This document shows positions 1-8,423 of a stretch of DNA of 23,550 bases, piece by piece. The position numbers and the translations under genes are program-made. This DNA comes from Trichloromonas sp034002365 (GTDB taxonomy: Bacteria > Desulfobacterota > Desulfuromonadia > Desulfuromonadales > Trichloromonadaceae): NCBI GenBank assembly GCA_034002365.1, contig JAVFAR010000037.1, positions 1 through 23,550 on the forward strand. The letters are read 5' to 3'. Positions within the stretch are counted from its first letter, which is position 1. Each line of letters begins with the position of its first letter. The notes below the pieces were generated by a model, which searched no databases, had not been told where the DNA came from, and was given only the letters and a program-made list of their open reading frames with translations.

Positions 1-398
1 TCGGCGGTGGGCAGGCGCAGCAGGTAGAGGGTAACGCCGAGGGCGATGCAGGGCAACAGGATTCGCAGCCAGAGGCGGTCGATGAGGAAAAATGTGGAGA
101 GCAGGATGCTTGCCCAGACCAGCAGGATCGCCTTGACCTTGGCCCTGAGGGGCATGCCGGCGACGGCGAGATAGGGGCGCACCAGGGGGCCGAGCTGTTC
201 GTGCTCGACCAGCCAGGAATAGAAGCGGCCGGAACTGCGGGAAAAACAGGCCAGGGCGAGAAGCAGGAAGGGAACGGTGGGAAGAACCGGGAGAAAGAGG
301 CCGAGAAGCGCCAGGGCGATACTGAGCCAGCCACAGGCGAAGAGGAGCCAGCGCAGGGCGGGCGCGGAACCGGGTTTCCCGGCGGGCGCGGATTTCAT
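1..398 (-). CDS. DUF454 (YbaN-type) small inner-membrane protein, 3' end cut by the window edge
   Basis: Reading the reverse strand from ATG at 398 gives 132 codons with no stop before the window edge, so the C-terminus is missing. After a basic, proline-rich start (about 15 residues) comes a long hydrophobic segment containing LGLFLPVLPTVPFLLLALAC, then FSRSSGRFYSWLVEH, then a second hydrophobic block near residues 88-130. The LP-x-LPTxPF segment followed by a short F-x-R-S-S loop is typical of DUF454 proteins, usually 120-150 residues, so little should be missing. The function of the family is not known. The ATG lies 2 nt after the uvrD stop, so this is probably the last visible gene of the glmU-glmS-clc-uvrD run and translated by coupling. 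I am fairly sure of the family and have no evidence on function. Confidence 0.8.
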   Translation of the reverse strand, partial: MKSAPAGKPGSAPALRWLLFACGWLSIALALLGLFLPVLPTVPFLLLALACFSRSSGRFYSWLVEHEQLGPLVRPYLAVAGMPLRAKVKAILLVWASILLSTFFLIDRLWLRILLPCIALGVTLYLLRLPTA

Positions 399-400
399 GA

Positions 401-2593
401 TCAAGCCGGCTCCAGCCCGGCGAACTTGAGCAGCAGGGTTTTCGGCCCGACGCTGCGGAAGTAAACCGTCACCTTCTGCTTGTCGCCGCTCCCTTCCAGG
501 CGGCGCACGGTGCCGACCCCGAATTTGAGATGGCGCACCTGCATGCCGATGCGCACCCCCTCTTCGGCGTCGGGAACGAGGCGCACTTCATCCTCGAAAG
601 GAAAGTCATCGTCGTCGAAGGGGGCGGGGGCGATCTGTTCGAAGACCGAGGCGAGGTTGTGCCCGGCGGTCTTCTTCAGGGCCGGGGCCGGCTGATCGCG
701 CAGGGCCGCAGGCGGGATCTCGCCGAGAAAGCGGCTCGGCGGATTGAACTGGTAGTCGCCGTAAACCCGGCGGCGGCGGGCGTGGGTGAGGTAGAGCTTC
801 TCCATGGCCCGGGTCATGCCGACGTAGCAGAGCCGCCGCTCTTCCTCGATCTCCGCCCCCCCTTCCGCCGCGCGCGAGTGGGGAAACAGCCCCTCCTCCA
901 TGCCGGTCATGAAGACCACGGGGAACTCCAGCCCCTTGGCGGCGTGCAAGGTCATCAGCGTCACCCGGTCGAGGCTGCCGTCGTAGCTGTCGAGGTCGGT
1001 GATCAGCGCCACCTGCTCCAGATAGTCGGCCAACGTCCCTTCGCTGCCGAAATGTTCCTCCATCCCCGCCAGCAGCTGTTCCAGGTTGTCCATCCGCCCC
1101 CGCGCCTCTTCGGTGCGCTCTTCCCGCAACATCGGCCCGTAGCCGCTCTCGTCGATAATGACGGCGGTAAGCTGGGGATAGGGGAATTCCTCCAGCTTTT
1201 TCCGGAACCCTTCCATCATCGTTACGAACTCCCCGACCCGGTTGGCCGCCGCCCCCTTGAGGGCACCCCGCTCCAGGGCCAGACGGCAGGCGGGGAGAAA
1301 GCCCCCGGCCTCGACTTCGAGGGCGGCGATGCGCTCGACGGTGGCGGCGCCGATCCCCCGGGGGGGAACATTGACGATGCGCCGGGCGGCAATGGTGTCG
1401 GCGGGATTGGTCAGCACCCGCAGGTAGGCGAGGATATCCTTGATCTCCATGCGCGAGTAGAACTTGACCCCGCCGAACATGACGTAGGGCAGCCCGCGTC
1501 CGCGCAGGGCTTCTTCGAGGGAGCGGGACTGGGCGTTGGTGCGGTAAAAGACGGCGATGTCGCGCAGCCGGCGGCCGCTCTCCTTGAACCTCTGGATTTC
1601 TCCGGCGACGAAGCGGGCTTCTTCCAGATCATCGGGAAGGGCTTCGAGGGTGATCTTTTCCCCGGGGGGATTTTCCGTCCAGAGCTTCTTCCCCTTGCGC
1701 CCGACATTCTTCGCCACCACTTCGCCGGCCGCTTCAAGGATGGTGCGGGTCGAACGGTAGTTCTGCTCCAGGCGGATGGTGACGCAGCCGGGGTAGTCCC
1801 GCTCGAAGCCGAGGATGTTGCCGATTTCGGCGCCGCGCCAGGCGTAGATCGACTGATCGTCGTCGCCGACCACGCAGAGGTTGCGGTGCTGTCCCGCGAG
1901 CAGGTGGATGATCCGGTACTGAACCTGGTTGGTGTCCTGAAACTCGTCGACGTGAATGTAGCGGAAACGCTGGCGGTACTTGTGCAGCACCTCGGGATGG
2001 GCCTCGAAGAGGCGCACGGCGAGCAGCAGCAGATCGCCGAAGTCGAGGGCGTTGGCCTGTTGCAGCCGCTGTTGATAGCGGGCGTAGACCCGCGCCGTCA
2101 ATTCGCCATGGAAGTCGCCGGCATCGAGCTGCTCGGGAAAGAGACCCTTGTTCTTGGCGGCGTCGATAGCCCAGGCGGCGGCGCGGGCTTTCAGGGTCTT
2201 TTCCGGGATGTCGAGCTCAGTCAGCACCGCCTTGAGCAAGCGCTCCTGGTCCTGGTCGTCGTAGATGGTGAAGTCGGAAGAGTAACCGAGGACGGCGATT
2301 TCCCGCCGCAGAATGCGCACGCAGGTGGCGTGGAAGGTCGCCACCCAGGGGAGTTCCGAGGCGCCGAGAAGCCGCTCCAGGCGCTCCTTCATCTCGGCGG
2401 CGGCCTTGTTGGTGAAGGTCACGGCCAGAATTTGCCAGGGGGGCACTCCGTGATGCCGGATCAGATGGGCGACCCGATGGGTCAGGGTGCGGGTCTTGCC
2501 GGAACCGGCCCCGGCCAGCAGCAGCAGCGGTCCATCAACATGGAGTACCGCCTGGCGCTGCGGGGGGTTCAATCCGGTGAGCAGTTCATCCAC
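401..2593 (-). CDS. uvrD: UvrD/PcrA-type superfamily 1A DNA helicase
   Basis: This is a 730-residue ATP-dependent 3'-5' DNA helicase of the UvrD/PcrA family, which acts in nucleotide excision and mismatch repair and clears proteins from DNA. The Q-motif region LNPPQRQAV (about 8-16), Walker A GAGSGKT (28-34), DEFQDT (216-221), GDDDQSIYAWRGA (243-255), RLEQNYRST, LMTLHAAKGLEF and YVGMTRA are all present in order. The C-terminus carries the Tudor-like PcrA end (GMQVRHLKFGVGTVRRLEG). Length is normal. The start codon is GTG at 2593; its Shine-Dalgarno GGAGG lies 9 nt upstream, inside the last codons of clc, and the clc stop is only 1 nt away. Translation is therefore probably coupled to clc. UvrD and PcrA cannot be told apart safely from sequence alone. 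Confidence 0.95.
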   Translation of the reverse strand: MDELLTGLNPPQRQAVLHVDGPLLLLAGAGSGKTRTLTHRVAHLIRHHGVPPWQILAVTFTNKAAAEMKERLERLLGASELPWVATFHATCVRILRREIAVLGYSSDFTIYDDQDQERLLKAVLTELDIPEKTLKARAAAWAIDAAKNKGLFPEQLDAGDFHGELTARVYARYQQRLQQANALDFGDLLLLAVRLFEAHPEVLHKYRQRFRYIHVDEFQDTNQVQYRIIHLLAGQHRNLCVVGDDDQSIYAWRGAEIGNILGFERDYPGCVTIRLEQNYRSTRTILEAAGEVVAKNVGRKGKKLWTENPPGEKITLEALPDDLEEARFVAGEIQRFKESGRRLRDIAVFYRTNAQSRSLEEALRGRGLPYVMFGGVKFYSRMEIKDILAYLRVLTNPADTIAARRIVNVPPRGIGAATVERIAALEVEAGGFLPACRLALERGALKGAAANRVGEFVTMMEGFRKKLEEFPYPQLTAVIIDESGYGPMLREERTEEARGRMDNLEQLLAGMEEHFGSEGTLADYLEQVALITDLDSYDGSLDRVTLMTLHAAKGLEFPVVFMTGMEEGLFPHSRAAEGGAEIEEERRLCYVGMTRAMEKLYLTHARRRRVYGDYQFNPPSRFLGEIPPAALRDQPAPALKKTAGHNLASVFEQIAPAPFDDDDFPFEDEVRLVPDAEEGVRIGMQVRHLKFGVGTVRRLEGSGDKQKVTVYFRSVGPKTLLLKFAGLEPA

Positions 2594-2594
2594 C

Positions 2595-4397
2595 TTACTG
2601 TTCCTCCAGGGTACGGCTCATCAGCGCCCGGTTGTAGGCCGAAACCATGTCCCGGCGCGAGATGATGCCGAGCAGCCGGCTGTGGGTCGCGCGGTCGACC
2701 ACCGGCAGCTGCTCGATGTTGCGGTAGCCGATCTTGCGCATCGCCTGGTCGAGGTCCTCGTCCTCGTGGGCGGTAATCACCTTGGTCGTCGCCAATTCCT
2801 TGACCACCACCAGATCCATGAGGTCGCGCTCGAAAACCACCCCCATGAAATCCTGCACCGAGATGATGCCGGTCAGCTCCCCCTGGGCGTTGACCAGAGG
2901 GAAATTGGTGTGCCGGGTGCACTCGATGAATTGGGCGAACTGCCCCAGGGTCATGTTCTCGGGAATGCTGGCCACATCGCGCACCATGACCTCGCCGACC
3001 CGGATCGACTTCATGATGTTGCGCTCTTTGCCCGCTTCCAGGTCGATACCGGCCCGGGTCAGCTCATAGGTTTCGAGGCTGTCCTTTTTGAAATGACGAG
3101 CCGTGGCCGTACCGATGACGCAGGTGAGCATGATCGGGATAATGACCTCGTAGCTGTCGGTGATCTCGAAAAGGAGGAAGATCGCGGTCATCGGCGCGTG
3201 GGTCGCCGCCGCCAGGAAAGCGCCCATGCCGACCAGGGCGTAGGCGCCGGGGGTGATGCCGGCGGTGGGAAAGATTTTGGCCGCCAGATGGCCGAAAGCG
3301 CCGCCGCTCATGGCGCCGATAAAGAGATTGGGGGCGAAGAGGCCGCCGGGCATCCCCGAGCCGAGGGTGATGGAGGTCGCCACCGCCTTGGCCAGAACCA
3401 GGAGGGCAAGCAGATACCAGGTCAGGGTCCGGCCGTCGCCGCCCCCCAAGAGGACGGTTTCGATGAACTCGTAGCCGTTGCCGAAGACCTGCGGAAAGGC
3501 CACGCCGATGAGGCCGACCGCCAGCCCCCCCACCGCCGGTTTGAGCAGAGGGGGGATGGGAATGGCGGCGATGCGGTCCTTGATGCGGAAGTGAATGTCG
3601 GTGAAACCCGCCGCGAGCACGCCGATGAGCAGACCGAGCAGCACATAGAGGCCGAATTCCAAGAAGGTCTGGACGACGTATTGGGGGGCGAAGAGTTCCG
3701 AGATGTTGCCGAGCAACGCCCGGGAAACGACGGTGGCCATGCCGCTGGCGATGACGATGGAGGTGAAGCTGGCCAGCTCGAAGGAAGCGAGCAGGACGAT
3801 TTCCTGGGCGAAGAAGACCCCGGCGATGGGCGCGTTGAAGGTGGCGGCGACTCCGGCGGCGGCCCCGCAGGCCACCAGCACCTTGAGGCGGTCGCCGCTC
3901 ATCTTGAAGGCCTGGCCGAACTGGGAGCCGATGGCGCCGCCGATCATGGCGATCGGCCCTTCCTGCCCGGCGCTGCCGCCGGAGCCGATGGTCAGGGCGG
4001 CGCCGAAGCCGCGGGTGAAGATCGGCCGCAGGCGCAGCTTGGCGCCACCGAGATTGACCCGCTGCAGAAAGCCGGAAAAGCCCCCCTTGAGGTCGTCGCC
4101 GAACCAGTGCCAGAGGGGGATCAGCAGCAAGCCGCCAAGGGCCGGGAAGATCATCACCGCGAAGCGTCGCGGACTCCATTCGTGCAGACTGATGTCGAGC
4201 AGCCGCTCGCTCTGCTCGAACAATCCCCAATGCAGGAACTCGATGGTCTGGCGGAAGGCGTAGTTGCCCAGGCCGCCGAGCACCCCGATGATCACCGCGA
4301 GGATGATGAGGAAGGTGTTTTCGCTGATGTGAAAAAAGGCGGGCAGCCCGGCCAGCGTGAAACGCAGCCGCGCCCGCAGACGCTGTCCGAAAGCCAA
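2595..4397 (-). CDS. CLC-family chloride channel/transporter with C-terminal CBS pair
   Basis: This is a 600-residue integral membrane protein of the CLC family, with about 430 residues of membrane helices and a cytoplasmic CBS-domain pair from about 465 to the end. GSGGSAGQEGP (138-148) supplies the gating glutamate E146, and GMPGGLFAPNLFIGA matches the second anion-binding loop. Two key positions differ from E. coli ClcA. The first filter motif, normally GSGIP, reads KGGFSGF (104-110). The position of the internal proton glutamate (E203 in ClcA) is I200, next to a retained E199. Exchange with protons is therefore doubtful and a channel or a different anion is possible, but this is inference. 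The start is TTG at 4397, with GGAG 9 nt upstream in the glmS tail and 6 nt after the glmS stop. CBS domains often bind adenine nucleotides. Confidence 0.92.
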   Translation of the reverse strand: MAFGQRLRARLRFTLAGLPAFFHISENTFLIILAVIIGVLGGLGNYAFRQTIEFLHWGLFEQSERLLDISLHEWSPRRFAVMIFPALGGLLLIPLWHWFGDDLKGGFSGFLQRVNLGGAKLRLRPIFTRGFGAALTIGSGGSAGQEGPIAMIGGAIGSQFGQAFKMSGDRLKVLVACGAAAGVAATFNAPIAGVFFAQEIVLLASFELASFTSIVIASGMATVVSRALLGNISELFAPQYVVQTFLEFGLYVLLGLLIGVLAAGFTDIHFRIKDRIAAIPIPPLLKPAVGGLAVGLIGVAFPQVFGNGYEFIETVLLGGGDGRTLTWYLLALLVLAKAVATSITLGSGMPGGLFAPNLFIGAMSGGAFGHLAAKIFPTAGITPGAYALVGMGAFLAAATHAPMTAIFLLFEITDSYEVIIPIMLTCVIGTATARHFKKDSLETYELTRAGIDLEAGKERNIMKSIRVGEVMVRDVASIPENMTLGQFAQFIECTRHTNFPLVNAQGELTGIISVQDFMGVVFERDLMDLVVVKELATTKVITAHEDEDLDQAMRKIGYRNIEQLPVVDRATHSRLLGIISRRDMVSAYNRALMSRTLEEQ

Positions 4398-4403
4398 CTT
4401 CCC

Positions 4404-6227
4404 TTACTCCACGGTGACGCTTTTGGCGAGGTTGCGGGGCTGATCGACGTCGGTCCCCTTGAGCACGGCGATATGATAGGCCAGCAGTTGCAGGGGAACG
4501 GAGGTCAGCACCGGCATCAGGTCGTCGGCGATGCGGGGAATGACCAAGAGCGCGTCGGCCTTGTCGCACAGCCCCTCGGCGTCGGTGACGGCGATCACCC
4601 GTCCGGCCCGGGCCTGAACCTCTTCCATGTTGGAGACGACCTTTTCAAAGGTATCGTTCTCCGTGGCGATGACCACCACCGGCATCAGCTCGTCGATGAG
4701 GGCGATGGGGCCGTGTTTCATCTCGCCGGCGGGGTAGCCCTCGGCGTGGATGTAGGAAATCTCCTTGAGCTTGAGCGCCCCTTCGAGGGCGGCCGGGTAC
4801 TGGTTGCCGCGCCCCAGGTAAAGGAAGTCCCGGGCATTCATGAAATCGCGGGCGATGGCCTCGATCTGGTCGTTAAGTTCGAGGGTTTCCTCGACTTTGC
4901 GCGGCAAGGTCGCCAGGGCGGCGGCGAACTCCCGAACCTGTTCCGCCGTCAGGGTGCCGCGGACCCGGCCGAGACGCAGGGCGAAAAGGAAGAGGGCGAC
5001 GAGTTGGGTGGTGAAGGCCTTGGTCGAGGCGACGCCGATCTCCGGTCCGGCATGGGTGTAGATAACGCCGTCGCACTCCCGGGGGATGGACGATTCGACC
5101 ACGTTGCACACGGCCACCGCCCGGCCGCCCTTGCCCCTCGCCTCGCGCAGCGCCGCCAGGGTGTCGGCGGTCTCGCCGCTCTGGCTGATGAGCACCGTCA
5201 GGGTGTTCGGGCCGATGATCGGGTCGCGGTAGCGGAATTCGCTGGCGATGTCGACCTCGACGGGAATCCGGCAATGCTTCTCGATCATGAACTTGCCGAC
5301 CAGACCGGCGTGCCAGGAGGTGCCGCAGGCGATGATGAAGATCTTCTCCAGGCCGCGCAGGTCGGCGTCGCTCAGCTTCAGGTCTTCGAGGTAGACATCC
5401 CCCTCCTCCTCCAGCAGGCGCCCGGCCAGGGTGTCGGCGATGGCCCGGGGCTGCTCGTGGATCTCCTTGAGCATGAAGTGCTTGTACCCCCCCTTCTCCG
5501 CCATCAGCGGACTCCAGGTGATGGTCTTGGGGGTCTTGGTCCGGGGGGTGCCGGTCAGGTCGCTAAATTCCATGGCCCCGCCGGTGAAAACCACCATCTC
5601 GCCATCGTCGAGGAAAATCATCTCGCGGGTATGGGAGAGCATCGCCGGGATGTCCGAGGCGACGAAGTTCTCGCCGACCCCCTGCCCGACCACCAGCGGC
5701 GAGCCGAGCTTGGCGGCGACCATTTTGCCCGGTTCCTGCTGGCAGAGGATGGCCACGGCGTAGGCGCCGCGCACCTCGGCCAGGGCCCGGCGCACGGCCG
5801 TGGCGAAATCATGGGCAGCCTTGTAGTGCTCCTCCACCAGGTGGGCGATGATCTCGGTGTCCGTCTCCGAGCTGAATTCGTGCCCCTGGCCACGCAGCCG
5901 CTCTTTCAGCGCCAGATAGTTCTCGATGATGCCGTTATGCACCACCACGATCCCGCCGGCCTTGTGGGGATGGGCGTTGGTTTCCGACGGGCGGCCGTGG
6001 GTCGCCCAGCGGGTGTGGCCGATGCCGAGGCTTCCCGTCAATGGGCGTTCGCGCAGGACATTTTCCAGGCTGATCAGCTTCCCCTGAGCGCGGCGAATCT
6101 CGATTTTGCCGTCATGGAGGGTGGCGATCCCGGCCGAGTCGTAGCCGCGATACTCCAGACGGCGCAGGCCGTCAAGGACGATGGGGGTGGCTTGCTGGGA
6201 ACCGATGTAGCCGACGATACCGCACAT
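4404..6227 (-). CDS. glmS: Glutamine-fructose-6-phosphate aminotransferase (isomerizing)
   Basis: GlmS converts fructose-6-phosphate and glutamine to glucosamine-6-phosphate, the first step towards UDP-GlcNAc. I chose the ATG at 6227 because it gives MCGIVGYIG, where removal of Met exposes the catalytic N-terminal Cys of the Ntn glutaminase domain; AGAGG lies 9 nt upstream. A longer frame to 6296 exists but would bury that cysteine. The protein has 607 residues. HTRWATHG and HNGIIEN mark the glutaminase domain, ISQSGETADTLAALREA and the later SIS domain mark the sugar-isomerase half, and it ends in the family tail PRNLAKSVTVE. It follows glmU by 78 nt, so the two sequential pathway enzymes are probably co-transcribed. 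No glmS ribozyme is expected or seen. Confidence 0.97.
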   Translation of the reverse strand: MCGIVGYIGSQQATPIVLDGLRRLEYRGYDSAGIATLHDGKIEIRRAQGKLISLENVLRERPLTGSLGIGHTRWATHGRPSETNAHPHKAGGIVVVHNGIIENYLALKERLRGQGHEFSSETDTEIIAHLVEEHYKAAHDFATAVRRALAEVRGAYAVAILCQQEPGKMVAAKLGSPLVVGQGVGENFVASDIPAMLSHTREMIFLDDGEMVVFTGGAMEFSDLTGTPRTKTPKTITWSPLMAEKGGYKHFMLKEIHEQPRAIADTLAGRLLEEEGDVYLEDLKLSDADLRGLEKIFIIACGTSWHAGLVGKFMIEKHCRIPVEVDIASEFRYRDPIIGPNTLTVLISQSGETADTLAALREARGKGGRAVAVCNVVESSIPRECDGVIYTHAGPEIGVASTKAFTTQLVALFLFALRLGRVRGTLTAEQVREFAAALATLPRKVEETLELNDQIEAIARDFMNARDFLYLGRGNQYPAALEGALKLKEISYIHAEGYPAGEMKHGPIALIDELMPVVVIATENDTFEKVVSNMEEVQARAGRVIAVTDAEGLCDKADALLVIPRIADDLMPVLTSVPLQLLAYHIAVLKGTDVDQPRNLAKSVTVE

Positions 6228-6249
6228 ATATAAAAACCTCTGGAGATCA

Positions 6250-6277
6250 GTGATTGGTGATTGGTGATTGGCTGAGG
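6250..6277. repeat. Three perfect GTGATTG heptamers plus one degenerate copy in the glmU-glmS spacer
   Basis: GTGATTG is repeated three times without error at 6250-6270, followed by the related heptamer GCTGAGG (6271-6277). It sits in the transcribed 78-nt spacer between glmU and glmS, about 22 nt upstream of the glmS start. The unit length and GTGA core are shared with the larger GAGGCGT array at 20499-20630. Confidence 0.9.
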
Positions 6278-6305
6278 CGAAAAGGCGCCGCTGCAAACCC
6301 CGGAA

Positions 6306-7685
6306 TCATTTTTTCTTCTGCCGCAGGCGCCAGCCTTCGATGTTTTTTTGTTCGGTCCGCGCCAGGGCCAGGGAATCGGGGGGGACATCCTTGGTGATGG
6401 TGGAGCCGGCGCCGATCAGGCTGTTGCGGCCGATGCGCACCGGGGCGACGAACTGGGTGTCGCTGCCGACGAAGACGTCGTCCTCGATGATGGTTTTGTG
6501 TTTGTTGACGCCGTCGTAGTTGCAGGTGATGGTGCCGCAGCCGATGTTGACGTTGCGCCCGACCTCGGCGTCGCCGATGTAGGTAAGATGGCTGGCCTGG
6601 GCCTTTTCCGCCAGGAGGGCCTTTTTGGTTTCGACGAAATTGCCGAGTTTGTTGTGCCCGGCCAGCACCGTGCCGGGGCGCAGGTGGGCCATGGGGCCGA
6701 TGGCGCAATGGGGGCCGAGGGTCGATTCGGCCAGGACCGAACCGGCCTTGAGATGGGCGTGCTCGCCGATTTCGCAGTCGTTGACGATGACCCCGGGCTC
6801 GACGATGCAGTGGCCGCCCAAGCGGGTGACGCCGCGCAGATGGACATTGGGATGGATGACGCAGTCCGGGGCGATCGTCACTTGCGCGTCGATGTAAGCG
6901 GTGGCGGGGTCGATGAGGGTGACGCCGGCACGCAGGTGCGCCTCGTTGATGCGCCGGCGCAGGATGGCGTTGGCCTCGGCCAGCTGCACCCGGTCGTTGA
7001 TCCCCATCGGTTCGTCGGCATCGGTCACCGCCAGGGCCCGCACCGCCAGTCCCCGCTCGCGGGCGATCTCCAGCACGTCGGTCAGGTAGTATTCCCCCTG
7101 GGCGTTGTTCCGGCCGACGGAGCGCAGGGCCTCGAAAACCATAGGCGCTGCGAAAGCATAGATACCGGTATTGATTTCGTGGATGGCCTTCTCCTTGAGG
7201 GATGCGTCCTTCTCCTCGACGATGCGCAGCACCGCCTCGCCATCGCGGACGATGCGCCCGTAGCCGTGGGGGTTGGCCATCTCGGCGGTGAGGACGGTGA
7301 CCGCCGCCTGTTGCTCGGCGTGGTAGGCGAGGAGGCGTTCCAGGGTCTGCCGCCGCAGCAGCGGCACGTCGCCGCACAACAGCAGCAGGGTGCCGGAAAA
7401 GTCGCGCAGTTCGTCCGCGGCGCAAAGCAGGGCGTGGCCGGTGCCGAGCTGTTCGCTCTGCACGGCAAAGCTCACCGACTGATCCACAAGTGCCCGGCGT
7501 ACTTCTTCAGCGCCGTGGCCGACCACCAGCACCGTCTTCTCGCAACTCAGTTCCCGGCAGAGACGAATGGGAAAATTGACCATCGGCTCGCCGGCCACCG
7601 GGTGCAGCACCTTGGGCAAGGCCGATTTCATCCGCGTCCCCTGCCCCGCCGCGAGAATGACCGCCGCCAACTGTTGTCCGCTCAT
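6306..7685 (-). CDS. glmU: Bifunctional glucosamine-1-P acetyltransferase / GlcNAc-1-P uridylyltransferase
   Basis: GlmU performs the last two steps to UDP-GlcNAc: acetylation of glucosamine-1-phosphate and uridylylation of the product. The N-terminal pyrophosphorylase signature LAAGQGTRMKSALPKVLHP (about 10-28) and a later left-handed beta-helix are clear. The acetyltransferase active-site region HLRPGTVLAGHNKLGNFVE and SHLTYIGDAEVGRNVNIGCG are intact. With ATG at 7685 the protein has 459 residues, the normal size, and AGGAGG lies 4-5 nt upstream. The open frame continues upstream to 7913, but that part runs over the promoter and the divergent gene and is not coding. It is the first gene of the minus-strand operon. 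Confidence 0.97.
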   Translation of the reverse strand: MSGQQLAAVILAAGQGTRMKSALPKVLHPVAGEPMVNFPIRLCRELSCEKTVLVVGHGAEEVRRALVDQSVSFAVQSEQLGTGHALLCAADELRDFSGTLLLLCGDVPLLRRQTLERLLAYHAEQQAAVTVLTAEMANPHGYGRIVRDGEAVLRIVEEKDASLKEKAIHEINTGIYAFAAPMVFEALRSVGRNNAQGEYYLTDVLEIARERGLAVRALAVTDADEPMGINDRVQLAEANAILRRRINEAHLRAGVTLIDPATAYIDAQVTIAPDCVIHPNVHLRGVTRLGGHCIVEPGVIVNDCEIGEHAHLKAGSVLAESTLGPHCAIGPMAHLRPGTVLAGHNKLGNFVETKKALLAEKAQASHLTYIGDAEVGRNVNIGCGTITCNYDGVNKHKTIIEDDVFVGSDTQFVAPVRIGRNSLIGAGSTITKDVPPDSLALARTEQKNIEGWRLRQKKK

Positions 7686-7721
7686 AAACCCTCCTGAAAA
7701 TGGGCGTGGTAAAAGTTGATT

Positions 7722-7750
7722 AGTATCATGGATAGACCCCATGGAGTCAA
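7722..7750 (-). promoter_or_regulatory. Sigma-70-type promoter of glmU operon
   Basis: On the minus strand TTGACT (7750-7745) is followed after exactly 17 nt by GATACT (7727-7722). It lies about 37 nt upstream of the glmU ATG and no gene occupies it. Confidence 0.6.
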
Positions 7751-7793
7751 GGCCCGTGGGCCCGTCCCCGCCCTTCGCGCCCCCCCTTTTTTT

Positions 7794-7822
7794 TTGCATT
7801 GCCGTAAGGAGTTCAGTATAGT
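7794..7822 (+). promoter_or_regulatory. Sigma-70-type promoter of the 7846-10256 gene pair
   Basis: TTGCAT (7794-7799), a 17-nt spacer and TATAGT (7817-7822) precede the gene at 7846 by 23 nt, with GGAGGG as its ribosome-binding site. It is divergent from the glmU promoter, with about 45 nt between the two -35 boxes. Confidence 0.65.
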
Positions 7823-7845
7823 TCGGACATTGGAGGGACTTTGCA

Positions 7846-8394
7846 ATGAATGATCGTTTGTCGATTCTGCGGGATCTGGGGGAAATCGAGCAGGAGCTCA
7901 AGGAGTTGGTCATCCTCTACGAACAGTATTTCGCCGGCGTGGAGAAGCGCGAACCGCTCAAGCAACGGGAAGCCCTGGCCCGCCGTCTGCGCCGTTTCGT
8001 CAACCGCCGCATCATTCAGACCGACGCCCGCTTCCGCTACCAGACCCTGGCGGCGCGCTATCACAGCTACTCCGGCCACTGGGATCGTATATTGCGCCTT
8101 ATCGACGAGGGGCGCTACGACCGGCATACCGCCAACCTCAAAGACACGCCGCCGATTGCGGAAGAACCGATCGCGCCGGTGCCGACCGATCCCGGGGACA
8201 AAATCTACCAGGATCTTCTCGCCGCCCGCCAGAGCTGCGGCATCGCCGGTCCGCCCCCCGATCCCCAGCAGGTCAAGCTCTTTCTTGAAAATCAGAAGGA
8301 CAAGATCCGCGAGAAATTCGGCGACCGGGAAGTGGAATTCCGCGTCGAAATCGAGGACGGAAAACCGAAAATCAAGGTCCGCGCGAAAAAATAG
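7846..8394 (+). CDS. Conserved protein of unknown function with N-terminal coiled coil
   Basis: This 182-residue soluble protein has a strong start (ATG with GGAGGG 8 nt upstream) and its own promoter. Residues 1-75 are charged and helical (EIEQELKELVILYEQYFAG, then many Arg residues), probably a coiled coil or helical hairpin. A proline-rich linker (PPIAEEPIAPVPTDP, about 111-125) follows, and a C-terminal domain from about 128 has KIYQDLLAARQSCG and ends in a basic beta-rich tail (VEFRVEIEDGKPKIKVRAKK). From memory, this resembles the C-terminal domain named after Myxococcus MXAN_5187, found in delta-proteobacterial proteins; this could not be verified. No catalytic motif, signal peptide or membrane segment is visible. 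The radical SAM gene starts 29 nt downstream, so the two are likely co-transcribed. Function unknown. Confidence 0.85.
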   Translation: MNDRLSILRDLGEIEQELKELVILYEQYFAGVEKREPLKQREALARRLRRFVNRRIIQTDARFRYQTLAARYHSYSGHWDRILRLIDEGRYDRHTANLKDTPPIAEEPIAPVPTDPGDKIYQDLLAARQSCGIAGPPPDPQQVKLFLENQKDKIREKFGDREVEFRVEIEDGKPKIKVRAKK

Positions 8395-8423
8395 CGGCCT
8401 CGCGCCCGGGAGGGGCTTGACCC

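Noticed and set aside
530..2665. A 711-codon plus-strand open frame opposite uvrD
   Set aside because: It is antisense to a gene with complete helicase motifs and has a low-complexity Gly/Val/Asp-rich translation with no domain; high GC leaves few stops in that frame.
2487..6233. A 1248-codon plus-strand open frame opposite clc and glmS
   Set aside because: It is very long but rich in His/Gly/Asp/Gln with no recognisable domain, and it spans two well-defined genes and their junction. It is a codon-bias shadow.
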